64,000 nt of DNA from Nymphalis io (Eukaryota; Arthropoda; Insecta; Lepidoptera; Nymphalidae), in assembly GCF_905147045.1 (NCBI RefSeq), contig NC_065908.1, positions 6,634,001 to 6,698,000 on the forward strand, read 5' to 3'. This document shows, in pieces, positions 33,197-44,229 of the stretch (the stretch's first letter is position 1; the number at the start of each line of letters is the position of its first letter). The translations under genes and the position numbers were made by a program. The notes below the pieces were generated by a model. It had not been told where the DNA came from. It worked only from the letters and a program-made list of their open reading frames with translations, and did no database searches.

Positions 33197-33430
33197 AGTT
33201 ACAGAGAAAAAGATGCGGGCAAAGTCGTTTTATACACAACAACCATGGGCATAGTCCGCAGCACATACCAGAGATGTGTGCTGGTGAAGAAGATTCTACG
33301 GAACCTGCTCGTGAAGTATGAAGAGAGGGACGTCTTCATGAGCATGGAATACCAGGATGAAATTAGGGAGCGGATGAAAAGTGATCAAATTCTTGTCCCG
33401 CAGCTGTTCATCGACGGTCAACACGTGGGG
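33197..33430 (+). CDS. GRXCR1: GRXCR-like protein, coding exon 2: glutaredoxin fold (residues 485-562)
   Basis: The acceptor TTTTACAG ends at 33196 and the donor GTATGT starts at 33431, giving 78 codons in phase 0 at both ends. The exon carries most of the glutaredoxin fold: the first strand KVVLYTTTMG (493-502), the following helix with VRSTYQRC (504-511), KYEERDVFMSMEY (524-536), and the cis-proline motif VPQLFIDGQHVG (551-562; P552). Where a classical glutaredoxin has CPYC, this protein has TTMG, with one cysteine nearby (C511). It therefore lacks a dithiol active site and may bind glutathione or act as a scaffold; the family shares this. The frame was chosen because it joins exons 1 and 3 without a break. 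Reading on past the donor would add 18 codons and then TAG. Confidence 0.93.
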
Positions 33431-33569
33431 GTATGTGATCAATTTTATGGTGTAATTTTTAGTTATGGTATTAATCTGGGATAGGCGCAGGTCTTTAACA
33501 ACACTGAAGGAAAAAAAATTAAAAGGCTTTGAAAGCAGGCAGCCTTTCTGATTGACTAGGCTGATAAAC

Positions 33570-33752
33570 ATCGCTGACATTTCACGTGTTTAATTTGGGT
33601 TTAGCGGTGAACGAAAATATTATGAGAAACCTGCATGTGTCGGATATTGTGTTGCATGTGTAACCAAGAACACGCATAAAAGCAGCGTCTTATCAAAAAG
33701 GAGATGAGACCTTAGCCCAACAGTGGGACATTTAAAGGCTGTTGTTTTTTAT
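33570..33752 (+). mobile_element. tRNA-derived SINE, family B, headless
   Basis: TTCACGTGTTTAATTTGGGT, GAGAAACCTGCATGTGTC, AGGAGATGAGACCTTAGCCC and CAGTGGGACATTTAAAGGCT are in family order. It begins only about 140 bases after the donor of exon 2. Confidence 0.7.
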
Positions 33753-33769
33753 TTTATTTTTAAGTCTGC

Positions 33770-34470
33770 GTAATGAATAATAAGCCTTTTTTATTAGTTT
33801 TGTTTAAACGCCGAAATCTACGTAATTTTATCATAGAAATTAATTCCGTGAGCCAGATACAGACATATCAATTTACTAATTTTAAATATATGAAAAAAAT
33901 ATTTTCTTATTCATAAAGTGCGTCTCTATTAATGAACTTCGATTTTAGTTTACCTTATTTAGTACTAAGTTTAATATTGGGTAAAAAACATACCTACACC
34001 AAACAAAGCGGCCGGGTAACTTGTATAATTTTAATAAATATTGTGTTATCACAAGTATAACATTTCCTTTACGCTTTTATTGTTCTATGCGTAACTAAAC
34101 ATAACCAATTTAAAATCACAATTATTTAACCAAAATGCACTTTATGGTTACTGTAATAAGAGCTAAAGGAAGTGCAGTACAAAATCGATAATTTACAAGC
34201 TAATAGCAACCGAACAAATAATACTGTCTAGCAAGCAAATCTATCTGAATTTTCAGGGGACGCTATCTCTATTTCACGCATTGGAGTGTAAGAGATGGAT
34301 ATATTGTTGATGCATTAAAACGTTGCACAATCAGTTGTACATTACAATGGCTAAAATCAATAAACAAATTTACAAATAAAATGTTTTATGCAATAATAAC
34401 AGCTGATACGCGAGTTTGCGATATTTATCAAAACAACTGGCCGAAATACATAATAAAAAATATAACCCAT
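33770..34470. other. Unannotated intron sequence
   Basis: AT-rich, with no feature recognised. Confidence 0.5.
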
Positions 34471-35289
34471 ATATATACAGGGTTACAGGGTAATATGTCA
34501 CGATCCTTTTAAAGGGTTATAGTTCAGGACAATAGCTATCAAATGACCTCCAAAATGCTTATGCAAAAGTGTATCGTTTTCGAGTTATTAATTTTTTAAT
34601 ATTTTTTTTATTTAAAGGATGTTTAAGATTCTAAAATTCAATTAAAAAAAAATCAACGTATTTTACCTATTTTTTTTTTTGTATTTCTTGCTAGGGTACA
34701 TCCTAGTTAATAATAAACAGTTATAAAACAAAAACAATCTTCAAGCATTTTTAAATTACAGATCCAAAACTGTACAACTTTTCGATTTTTAATTTTGATT
34801 CTTTAAGTTACTCGCAATTTTTTTGTAAAAATCACTATGGCTCTTATCGTGCGGATCATTTTAAAAACATCTGCGTTTCCTTAGCTATCCATCGGTACAT
34901 AAAAAGTACAGTAACAATAATAAACTCAGGAGAAAATTAGATAACAAAGAGACCAGGTAGGAAATTCTAAGAAATGCTATTGTTAAGAAATTAAATCTGG
35001 ATCAAAGACAAAATGACCTCAATGCAAAGTAGTTAAAGATTATTTTTAATAGGGGTAATAGGTAAAAAAGGAGAGATAAACCAGAGCTGTCATTGCAATT
35101 TTGAATTTAAATCAAAAACAAAATACTTAATCTTTTTAGTTACTCCATACTTTCGAAATTACACTGTTTATTATTCATAATTCGTGTTCAAAATGAGATC
35201 CCCTATTTCGTATACAAATACGCATTCTTTTTCTTAATTCACTTTTTACTACAACACTACTCAAGCTATGTCGAATAGAATTTGCAGCA
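34470..35289 (-). mobile_element. Decayed DNA transposon with transposase C-terminus
   Basis: On the - strand, 35175-35289 keeps 37 open codons ending in TGA and reading SELRKRMRICIRNRGSHFEH just before EL-stop. This is the typical ending of an IS630/Tc1-mariner-related insect transposase. The left edge (ACAGGGTTACAGGG near 34480, then AAAGGGTTATAG) has the look of a transposon terminus. The 700 bases between show no frame. The extent is approximate and the right end was not found. Confidence 0.35.
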
Positions 35290-35309
35290 TTCATTATTCT
35301 TCATTCATT

Positions 35310-35460
35310 ATTATAAATACAAAAGTAACTTTGTTAATGTCTGTCTGTCCGTTTCCGCCACGTTCGATTTTACGACTAATTTAACATAAAGCAAGCTTGC
35401 GGTTCACCCAAGGAAGAACATAGTCTACCTACCTTTATTATACCTGATATCTGCTCCCTC
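35310..35460 (+). repeat. Dispersed repeat related to 5094-5215
   Basis: ATTATAAATACAAAAGTAAC, GTCTGTCTGTCCGTTTCCGC, ATAAAGCAAGCTTGCGGTTC and CTTTATTATACCTGATATC follow the family order. Confidence 0.5.
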
Positions 35461-35469
35461 ACTAACTAA

Positions 35470-36030
35470 TATACTATATAAATGGGAAATATTTTATAAA
35501 TAAGGTACTTTGTTTTAAGAAATAATATCGCAAAACCTTATTGGCATCCTCTTAACGGTTATAAAAGCTAATTATTTTTTACAAGACTGAAATTCACGCT
35601 TGTCACTTCAATAGTCTAAATATAAAGCGGGTAAACTGCGAAAATATTATATTCTTTAACCATCTTCAAATCGCGCTTCTTCTAGTATAAATTTTTTCAA
35701 TTTCACATTAATAAACGTCGTACAAGCATTAAAAATTAAAAGTCATTTATTAATATAGATGGATTAATGAAATTTATTTATTGGTGCTGTTAAGTAACGT
35801 TTCTTTCAAAAGTTAAGTTATTATGAACGAGGAAAGGGATATTTTTATATCAATTTCGTATAAAATGAGCTCTAGCTAGCTATAACAGCTGTTCCCTGGT
35901 CTATACTCGAATGTAATGCTTTATAATTAACAAAGTAACAAACGAAGAAACTTAGGTTGTAAAATTCTTGATCATATCTCCCTTGATCACCCATACTATG
36001 ATGACTGCTTGGTTAAATATTCTCCCAGAT
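35470..36030. other. Unannotated intron sequence
   Basis: AT-rich, with no feature recognised. Confidence 0.5.
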
Positions 36031-36034
36031 AATT

Positions 36035-36090
36035 GGGATTTCGATTCAATGGAGAAGTGTTACTAGTATTCTTGCCAGCATCTTTCATTG
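36035..36090 (+). repeat. LINE ORF2 C-terminal relic (copy 3 of 3)
   Basis: GGGATTTCGATTCAATGGAG, then TACTAGTATTCTTGCCAGCA, matches 7195-7285 with divergence. Confidence 0.35.
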
Positions 36091-36096
36091 CAGTTT

Positions 36097-36232
36097 TTTT
36101 TTTTATGTCCGGAATGGCAAATGACTCTACTCCACCTGATGGTAAGTGGTAGTAGAGTCCAAACGCGACGACGGCCAGTACAGTCGGGAAGAATGTTCTG
36201 TACTAGCCGTCACCGCCTTGCCGGCCCGCAAG
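36097..36232 (-). repeat. Dispersed retroposon end, partner of 27776-27885
   Basis: T-run at the left, then CTCTACTCCACCTGATGGTA and the same body as 27776, here extended to CCGTCACCGCCTTGCCGGCC. Confidence 0.6.
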
Positions 36233-36296
36233 TTGTAAAGTAAAGGTTGAAAAAGTACCTACCTTTTACTATACTATACTGACCAAAATTATTTTA

Positions 36297-36400
36297 AAAG
36301 AGATGGTGAATATTTCCTACATTGCTAATGTCTATGGGCGGAAGTGACGATTTACCATCAGGTACCATTTCCTAGTTTACTGATTTTAAATTAAAAAAAA
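36297..36400 (+). repeat. Family A 3' fragment, old
   Basis: GATGGTGAATATTTCCTACA, TGCTAATGTCTATGGGCGG, then CGATTTACCATCAGG and an A-rich end. Confidence 0.5.
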
Positions 36401-36469
36401 GATGGCGCATAATTTTCTTCTTCTTATCTTATTTATTCATATTATGTTTCCAAATAAAAAAAAATATTC

Positions 36470-36639
36470 TTTTTTTTTTATAGAATAGGAAGGCGGACGA
36501 GCATATAGGCCACCTGATGGTAAGTGGTCACCAACGCCCATAGACATTGGCATTGTAAGAAATGTTAACCATCGCTTACATCACCAATGCGCCACCAACC
36601 TTTGGAACTAAGATGTTATGTCCCTTGTGCCTGTAATTA
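36470..36639 (-). mobile_element. Family A retroposon, 5'-truncated, older subfamily
   Basis: Poly(T), then ATAGAATAGGAAGGCGGACG through GTGCCTGTAATTATT, where it stops. It carries CACCAACGCCCATAGACATT and TTACATCACCAATGCGCC, the variants also seen at 51558 and 52032 and not in the young group. Confidence 0.8.
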
Positions 36640-36867
36640 TTCTTCTTTCTCCTGATTTTTCTACATTCAGGCTTTTTTGGAACTATCAAAGGCAATATGC
36701 TATGAATCTGTGATAAAAAAAAATTGATATCGAAAAGATATATTTATTTATTTGACACATATACATAAATGGTATTTTATGTTGACGCGATACTTCGTGA
36801 ATGTTGTGAACACTTATAATCGATTTACATATCAGAAATTGATTTTTTCTCTGTAATTTTTTTTTTT

Positions 36868-36925
36868 ACAATTAATAGGCCAGCGTTTGACCGTTGACTT
36901 GCCTGATGTTAAGCGTCGACACGTA
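36868..36925 (-). repeat. Short dispersed repeat, inverted partner of 18196-18262
   Basis: T-run, then ACAATTAATAGGCCAGCG, TTTGACCGTTGACTTGCC and TGATGTTAAGCGTCGAC. Confidence 0.55.
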
Positions 36926-36929
36926 AATT

Positions 36930-38093
36930 TAAATGTAATTAATTATATATAATATTTGTGAATGTTATGTATGCCACCGTTTAATATGTATATTGTTAGT
37001 GTTCCTATTAAATAAATAAATCAGTACATAAATAATCATCACAGTGACATATACCTACCTACTGTTTTAAATTTTAATGTTCTCTCAGCTCTGTTCCTTA
37101 TTTTTTTGGTTAATATTATGCATAATGTATTAATAATTTAACATAAATTGTTTCATTTTGAGTAATTTCTAAGGTGTTGCTGTCTCTTTTTACAACAAAA
37201 TATTATACGTTAAAGTTCAATTGTCATTATTTATTTACTGTGTGCCAATAAAAAAGTTTTATTCGAAAAATCTGTTGCTCAAATGTTGCCAAACATTCTC
37301 TTTATAATTTTTTCAGTCAATTACTAAAGTCTAGACTTAAATGATATCTTTTTTTTATTTAACATTTAAAAACTCAGTACCATTGTGTACCATTTACGAT
37401 ATTAAGATAAAATATGTGAATGTGATTTTTAAAATTATAACAATAAGTACCATAATCGCTTGTATTATGATGTCACTGACATTTAATCCTTTCTACTATC
37501 GAGATTTTTACATTGTCGGTTACAAATGTCATTGTTCAATGATAACATATTAAAGAAACATATTTTTGTCTGCAGTTGATTTCGATTTTTAATAATTCAC
37601 CCGCTTTTAATTTAAACTTTTTATATGCACATTTTATTGAATAAACTTATTCATTTAAATATGTATATATAAGGTATAATTTCAGTTCAATTGTCATGTA
37701 CTGGTTTAAAATTGAGTTCGACAAGGTTGGACTTTTCATACATATCTGTAAAATTGAAAAATAGTTTTAATTCGGTTATAATTACTTCGTTCATCTCACC
37801 ACCTCATCGCTTCATCATCAAGATCAGACATCAGATTATAAGAGTCTTCTTGAATAAAATGTTCAAAAAAAAATTATTTATTATTGATACAAAGTGGAAT
37901 ACCTGTTGTGGGTTGCCACCCAATAAAATATTAGAGGGCGACCTGGGCTCTAATGTTATTTATTATATATAAATTTATAATATTTGTAAATGTAATATGT
38001 AATTATATATTTTTAGAAGACATATAGATAAACTTAAAAAGCAAAACCTTATCTTAATATGGGCCGAAAACATTAAAATGGTTACAGGGCTAT

Positions 38094-38126
<33 letters not shown>

Positions 38127-39690
38127 CAAAAATTGCTTATTTAATATTATTATATAAATAATGCTATAGTGTTCAATAATCCAGTAGATAGTTCGATGTG
38201 CATTGGTATATTATTACATAGCAATTATGATTGTTCAAGACGTCAACAGGGTTGCCCAATCATAATTCATATTATACATAGATGACAAATGTTATTTTGC
38301 GAAATATATTTATTATTAAATTAAACGTTTTGTGTTAAGCTTTTGTATTGGCTTGGCCTTGATAAAATAGAAGCATTATTTCTATTACACAGCTAAGAAA
38401 CTAATGAAAATAAATGTTTAAATATTAAAAGCAAATATAGGCGCCTTTTTCTATAAATTAATCTAACATTTAACCCACGAAGAGTTTTTAAATCGGACTG
38501 GTAGATTATGTAAATTATACCTTATATAATTATGTAGACTCTTATTCATTAATTATTTGTTTGTTTCTTTTTATCTTTTATATTTTAATCTTTTTCAACT
38601 ATCGACTCTAACCCTGTATTATCTCCGGTATGGAACACAGCTTGCATTACAAAGACTTACGCTTAATTGCAATTCATTAGATGGTTAGGCTCTTTTCAGA
38701 TACATTCTTGATCACGAATAAAAAAGAAAAAATTTAATCACAACGTAATTTCCATTTAAAGTTAAGTTATCAATTATTATATTTATAAAAAAAAAGTAAC
38801 AAAATAACGCACAATATCTATGTAATGTTAAAGCAAACAAAGCATTATATATTGTTAAATATCTTTTATTTTCTAAAAAACTTTTGTTTATTCTATTTAC
38901 ATAATAATACTCCTTAAATATTCCTCACAAGCTAATCCCACGAACGCTCTTTCTCAACTCGGTAAGGCCGTAACGACCTATAATCTATATAGCTAAATAA
39001 TATAAACAATACCTTGCGCCCCACTCAATAAAATTCCAATTAGAAAAAAAGACTCTTTTTTTAATTTAAAATACTTTATACTTAGGTAGGATTTCGTACG
39101 TTTCTCACAAGATTGCCTTGACATTAGATCTACTTTTTTTACATTACCGTTCCACTTTCATTATATATATGGATATTGTCTCGATATACAAAAACAGATG
39201 AAAAGATAAAATATCTTTTCAAAAATCGAATTTTAGTTGACTTCAAATGCTACTAGCAATTTGCTACTTATATTTCAACATATTATTAATCGATATATGA
39301 AAACTTGGACAATACTAATATGTATAGATTTATCTAAAATGATAGTTTCAAATTTTATATACATCCAGGACGCAGCCAGTGCAATTTGAGCCTAAAGCAA
39401 AATCAATAACTTCACCTGTTGAGAGCCAAGCGACACACACTACGATGAAATGCACCACAGATTATAAAACATTTAAGTTGCTATAAAAGTCAAAGTGAAT
39501 TTATAAAATATATTATATATATAATGAGTAGTTTACAGATAAAGTAAAAAGTATTTTATGAAAAGCGATAAGAATAATCCGTTTTATAAATTATTTATTT
39601 CGGAGATTGCTGTTACTGATTATCTTTTTGTGCGTGTGGGTGTAGTTGTGTTTTTTTTGTTTCGTTATTATAATAATTGGAGTATTAACT
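36930..39690. other. Unannotated intron sequence with (TA)n tract
   Basis: AT-rich. A TA dinucleotide repeat runs at about 38102-38127. Open frames of 70 and 93 codons at 37341 and 37691 have a chance AT-rich composition and no recognised domain. Confidence 0.5.
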
Positions 39691-39691
39691 G

Positions 39692-39945
39692 CTTCGACTG
39701 CCATTGGTCTAGTGGCTAGATGTAAGGCCGCAGACCCGGAGGTCCTGGGCTTAAATCCCAGGTTGGGTCAATAAAAAGTTATTGAGTTTCCGATCGTGGA
39801 CGGACTGCCGTCCCATCAGATTGTGAGAGTTAGAGAATATAGAGATGCACTATAATATTATATCCAGCGTAGTTGGCTAACCTCTTTTGACATTGGCCAT
39901 CGTGGCCGAAATCGATCTGGAGGACCATTAATTATAGTATCGATA
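39692..39945 (+). mobile_element. tRNA-headed SINE, family C
   Basis: Head CTGCCATTGGTCTAGTGGCT and B box GGGCTTAAATCCCAGG; body with GTGGACGGACTGCCGTCCC; 3' end CATCGTGGCCGAAATCGATC and TGGAGGACCATTAATTATAG. It is shorter than the copy at 20166 because of an internal deletion. Confidence 0.75.
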
Positions 39946-39949
39946 TTGA

Positions 39950-40895
39950 CTCCAAACGCATTGAGCCGACTTAAACAAATGATTGAGTTTTTATTAAATA
40001 AATTTCAACTAAAACTATTTAATCAAAATTAAATCCTAAGTAAAACATCAGCTCGTTTACATTCCATTTATTCCATTTTCAAAGGAATATAGTGTGAGGT
40101 ACTCACACATATGCGAAGTTGTACAGGAGTTAATTAATGCATTCTACTATACTGACCGGACATTGCACAGAGTGCAAAAAGTGACTTGAATTTGAATTGA
40201 CTCTGTTCTAAGAATTATCTAACCTATGATCTTTTTTAAAGACTTAAATATAGAACTATTTTTTTCAAACAATATTTTAAATATTTTCAGAAAGATGATA
40301 CTATAAAATAGTACAAATATAATATTACAAAAATGGTTAGTGTTGCCATGTCTTGTCTACATAGGTTATCGTCCTGTTTACATCTCCCAGGAGTAGCGTG
40401 GGATCCTGCCGTTAGCGACATTAGCCCTTTACCGAGTTATTATGAGGAAAGTTTAACGACTTGACTGGTTTATATTTAAGAGTAACGTTATTAAAAAGTT
40501 TCTCCATTTTCAAAAATCATCGTAACAATCGATTTACGAAAAAATGTTCATATAATAAAATATGGATATTTTAAAAAAAATGTGTGCAATTATTCGGAAA
40601 TATATTTAAAGTAGTTGAATAAATAACTGTATTATTACTATTGAAGTGGAATTTATAATTCGAATGAGATGTAATGTTCGATCAAATTATTTCTTATAAT
40701 GCAAAAAGGTTTCTTTTCTGTGACGTGATGATCTTTAATCGAATAATAATGATTGTCATGTACTTAAAGTTATTTTATAGTGGACAAGTTTTGCGCAAAT
40801 TGAGTACACTTTTTCTCTTAGTCTGAGGGCAATTTAACACCACTAGAGAGAGCTATGTGTAGGATCAAAAACTTTATGCGAAAATAAAATAATAT
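39950..40895. other. Unannotated intron sequence
   Basis: AT-rich, with no feature recognised. Confidence 0.5.
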
Positions 40896-40900
40896 CTCTT

Positions 40901-40972
40901 ATTGGTCCGAAGCAGGATCCGATCCTGGATCGTCATGATCGTCACTTGGCTAACTCAGCAACTAGACCAAGA
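40901..40972 (-). repeat. tRNA-like relic
   Basis: GGTCCGAAGCAGGATCCGAT, then CTAACTCAGCAACTAGACCA reads on the - strand like the A and B box regions of a tRNA or tRNA-headed SINE. Stems do not pair well. It is not a functional tRNA gene. Confidence 0.3.
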
Positions 40973-41047
40973 GAAATTTTATTAATGACTAGTTGCCGCC
41001 TATGACTGTTCATGCGAGTGGAGGAGAGGGGAGGTGTCAGGTGACCC

Positions 41048-41222
41048 TACGTCCTTTATTTGTGTTTATATTTTATCTCATGCTTAATGGTGACGGAAAA
41101 CATCGTAAGGAAACCTGCATGTCTAATTTTACTGAAATTTTACCAATTGTGTATTTAACCTTCTCATCAAAAAAGGAGAGGAGGCCTTCACCCAGCAGTG
41201 GGACATTCATAGGCTGCTACTG
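41048..41222 (+). mobile_element. tRNA-derived SINE, family B, headless and diverged
   Basis: TCATGCTTAATGGTGACGG, AACATCGTAAGGAAACCTGC, AAAAGGAGAGGAGGCCTTCA and CAGTGGGACATTCATAGGCT. Confidence 0.7.
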
Positions 41223-41244
41223 TACGTCCTTTCGTTGCGTTTAC

Positions 41245-41345
41245 AAAATCATGATGATCAGTTGAGTAGTTGAAACGTGAAAGTGTAACAAACACATAAA
41301 CAAATAAATAAACAAGAAACAGTCATAGGAACTGCCGATAAAAGT
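41245..41345 (+). repeat. Dispersed repeat end (GATGATCAGTTG motif)
   Basis: ATGATGATCAGTTGAGTAGT, then GAAACGTGAAAGTGTAACAA, like 25525 and 58999. An AAATA-type simple repeat follows. Confidence 0.45.
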
Positions 41346-42530
41346 AAAAACTAGAAACTGTTAAATATATTTGTCTTATTTCCACATATATTGATACTCC
41401 AAGTAATAATTCTATCCCTTTTTATTATATAGCTTTTTATTCATCAAAATACACAGAATGTCGCAAAACAAAATATTAATACAGCTTAATTTAGATAAAT
41501 AATAGTTAAAACACACTTATAATATTTGTATATACTCTTAGTATTTATATAAATTTCAATCATTATTATCCTTATTAATTTCAACAATACTGAAATTATT
41601 TGTAATTCGACAATTTCATAAACATTAGCATGTCGGTGACGCGAAGCCAAGTCTATCCCATTCGATAAACCAGCGCAACTAACTTTTTACTTCAAAAATA
41701 AGCAAAATTTAACATTTATAATATTAGTGATTAAATAAAACAACAACGCTTGAGAACGATTAAATGAAAAATCTTCGTATGCGTCGATTGTTTTGACTTG
41801 CGACAAGAAACATTGTTCCAAAACTTATCAGTATACGCGAACGCACAAGACACAGGAACAAATAACATATCGCTTGCGATAGTTGGTCCCATATATATAC
41901 ACAGTTTTATTAATAATATTTGAAACTATGTACAGACATTTTTATAATATACAAAAAAAAAAAACAAAATACACGTTACAAATTTATAGCAAAAACACGC
42001 TCTCTGCATCGCTAGACTCAGCCTTTGGGCTAAATAAGCGCCAGCTCTTCACCAGAAGTGTGGACCTGTTTCTTAGAAATTGTTTGTTTATTGTTTTTTT
42101 TTTGTTTTTTCGTTTTATTAATAAATCAAATTAATAAATTATAATTAGATTCTAGTAAAATTACACGAAAACTGTTTTGAAATCTTTTCACTTTGAAACT
42201 TTGTAAATGCACTTCAACGAAGAATCAATATTTATTCCCGTTTTTAATTTGATTGTGATACAATTTGGGCTTTATATACATAGCATTAAGAGATACATAA
42301 ATGTAATAAAGGTACGTTCAGGTTACATCAACATCAAAGTCTCTAAGACATGAAACGTGAATTGACTCTTTAAGTGAAAACAAAAAGTACTAATGGAAAT
42401 TTTCTATCCTCCAAAAAAATTAATAGCAAAAGTATACAGTATAAAGTTGTTAAGTATTTGAAGTTTCTGCCTGTCTGGATGCTTGCGGGGTCAAATATTA
42501 AGACATTGTATTGACGTGGCTTCAAAATAT
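41346..42530. other. Unannotated intron sequence
   Basis: AT-rich, with a somewhat GC-richer patch at 41640-41890 and 41995-42070. The 83-codon frame at 41883 has no recognised domain. An AATAAA on the - strand lies at 42231-42236. Confidence 0.45.
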
Positions 42531-42539
42531 AAGCTGTTT

Positions 42540-42645
42540 ACACACGGTGTCACAAATATATTTTGACGCGCCTTGTGGGTAAGAAAGACTCGAATGTCGG
42601 GACCGCAAACGGCATGACGGTCTCTTAATTAAGAAAACGTCATTA
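42540..42645 (+). repeat. GC-rich dispersed repeat (diverged copy)
   Basis: TTTTGACGCGCCTTGTGGGT, then GGACCGCAAACGGCATGACG, follows the order seen at 9060 and, inverted, at 47565. Confidence 0.4.
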
Positions 42646-42693
42646 AGTTACATTAAGAGAACGTATCTTTTACCGCTCTCTACATGTTTTTCT

Positions 42694-42836
42694 TCAATTA
42701 TAGTTTTTTAAATTTAAATTCCGATCAATTTCGATGTTTTCACATCCGCTGGGCATTCCATGACGACCACATTTTTTAGTAATAGCATTTCTATATTCGC
42801 ATGGCAAACATTGGCAAACAACAACACAACAAACAC
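42694..42836 (-). CDS. Candidate terminal exon of a small cysteine-rich protein
   Basis: On the - strand an acceptor (TATTTTTCAG) ends at 42837. From there one frame stays open for 46 codons to TGA (42694-42696), starting two bases into a codon, so the intron would be phase 1. The predicted chain holds seven cysteines in its first 31 residues (VCCVVVCQCLPCEYRN, then KKCGRHGMPSGCEN) and ends in a polar tail. The layout resembles the mature part of a secreted disulfide-rich peptide, whose signal-peptide exon is often separated by a phase-1 intron. I did not find that upstream exon, and the nearest - strand AATAAA is some 455 bases past the stop. No family is recognised, and chance cannot be excluded. 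Confidence 0.25.
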
Positions 42837-42984
42837 CTGAAAAATATATAAGATATAATTTTGTATGTATTGATAATATAATTCATTTATTGATATATAA
42901 TATGTGTATTTTATATTTACATTAATTTATTAGTTTGTTTTATTTATACTACCACCTACTTCATACCTTATCAGTCATTACTTA

Positions 42985-43112
42985 CACCATGGGTTGCCTG
43001 GAAGAGATCGCTATGTAGCGATAGGGTCGCCATAATTGTACTTTTATTTAGGCTGTATACATGTTTTGTGTTTTTCTCTTTGTGGTGTACAATAAAGTAT
43101 AAAGTAAAGTAA
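42985..43112 (+). mobile_element. LINE 3' end fragment
   Basis: GGGTTGCCTGGAAGAGATCG, CTATGTAGCGATAGGGTCGC and the terminal AATAAAGTATAAAGTAAAG are a 3' UTR signature that I know from lepidopteran non-LTR retrotransposons. No coding part remains. Confidence 0.6.
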
Positions 43113-43235
43113 AGATTCGTGCGATTATATGTTTTATCACAGTGATTAAAGGTTACATATTATAAATTTAATTAAAATAATAATAATATTTTACAATAAA
43201 AAAGTTTAGTACAGTAACTTTTAGTACACTAGTTT

Positions 43236-43482
43236 AGCCACAGCCTTTGTTTTTGAGGTGAAGGTGTAGCGCTTATTCGACCACTGCTTCAATGGTTGGT
43301 GGATACGCAAGTGACATAGTTATGAAATTAAACACATGCAGGTTTCCTCACGATGTTTTCCTTCATCACAGAGCCGGGTTTTCACCGTCCATATTGAAAA
43401 AAAAAAATGATTGAAACAGCCAAATATTATTTTCGATAGCAAATCTTAGTCCAGCAGTGGGACGCTTACAGGCTGTTCCTTT
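43236..43482 (-). mobile_element. Family B SINE with displaced + strand tail
   Basis: The - strand body (TTTTTGAGGTGAAGGTG, CATGCAGGTTTCCTCACGAT, GTTTTCCTTCATCAC) is followed, after a diverged stretch, by the + strand tail CTTAGTCCAGCAGTGGGACG and CTTACAGGCTGTTCC (43447-43482). This could be an inversion, as at 10418, or two overlapping copies. Confidence 0.6.
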
Positions 43483-43489
43483 CTTGAAT

Positions 43490-43930
43490 TTAGAACAATA
43501 TAAGAACAGATATCTAGTTATTAGATAAAATTACAATCATCAACATTCATCCCGCTATTAGTAGGTTAATTATAATAATTAAGATAACGTAAGCGATATG
43601 TTGAAATTTACTACCCTACAAAGTGACATTCGTTTGATAATAATCATATTAACGTGATAGCATTAATTAGCAATTATGTAATGAGTATTTATTTGGATTG
43701 ATGAATGAAGTATATTGGACTGAGTGTGAAAATAATCTAATCATTTTTTTATAGAGCTAAAAATAGTTTTAAACATAAAAGGTTATACTATAAAATTGTA
43801 AAAAAAGAGTACAAATTTCGATATGGATTTTCTGTCAATTAGGTTAGATGAAATTATTTAACTAACATTAATTTATCAAAAAAAGTAAATAAGTTATGTA
43901 TAAACAACTTACATTATGAAAATAAATATA
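43490..43930. other. Unannotated intron sequence
   Basis: AT-rich, with no feature recognised. Confidence 0.5.
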
Positions 43931-44227
43931 TTTTTTTTTTATAGAATAGGAAGGTGGACGAGCATATGGGCCACCTGATGGTAAGTGGTCACCAAACGCC
44001 CTTAGACATTGGCATTGTAAGAAATGTCAACCATCGCTTATAGCCAATGCGCCACCAACCTTGGGAACTAAGATTTTATGTCCCTTGTGCCTGTAATTAC
44101 ACTGGCTCACTTACATTGGCTACCCTTCAAACCGGAACACAACAATATCAAGTATTGCTGTTTTGCGGTAGAATATCTGATGAGTGGGTGGTACCTACAC
44201 AGACGAGCTTGCACAAAGCCCACCAGT
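43931..44227 (-). mobile_element. A-tailed retroposon, family A, young
   Basis: Complete copy with poly(T) at left. It carries a small private insertion after CACTGGCTCAC (TTACATTGGCTA) and a short deletion near the far end (GCCCACCAGT). Confidence 0.88.
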
Positions 44228-44229
44228 AA

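Noticed and set aside
33296..33580. 94-codon frame on the - strand
   Set aside because: Overlaps coding exon 2 and its donor site; shadow frame.
38102..38127. A CRISPR-like or regularly spaced array
   Set aside because: No spaced direct repeats exist anywhere in the window; this is a TA dinucleotide run in a eukaryotic genome.
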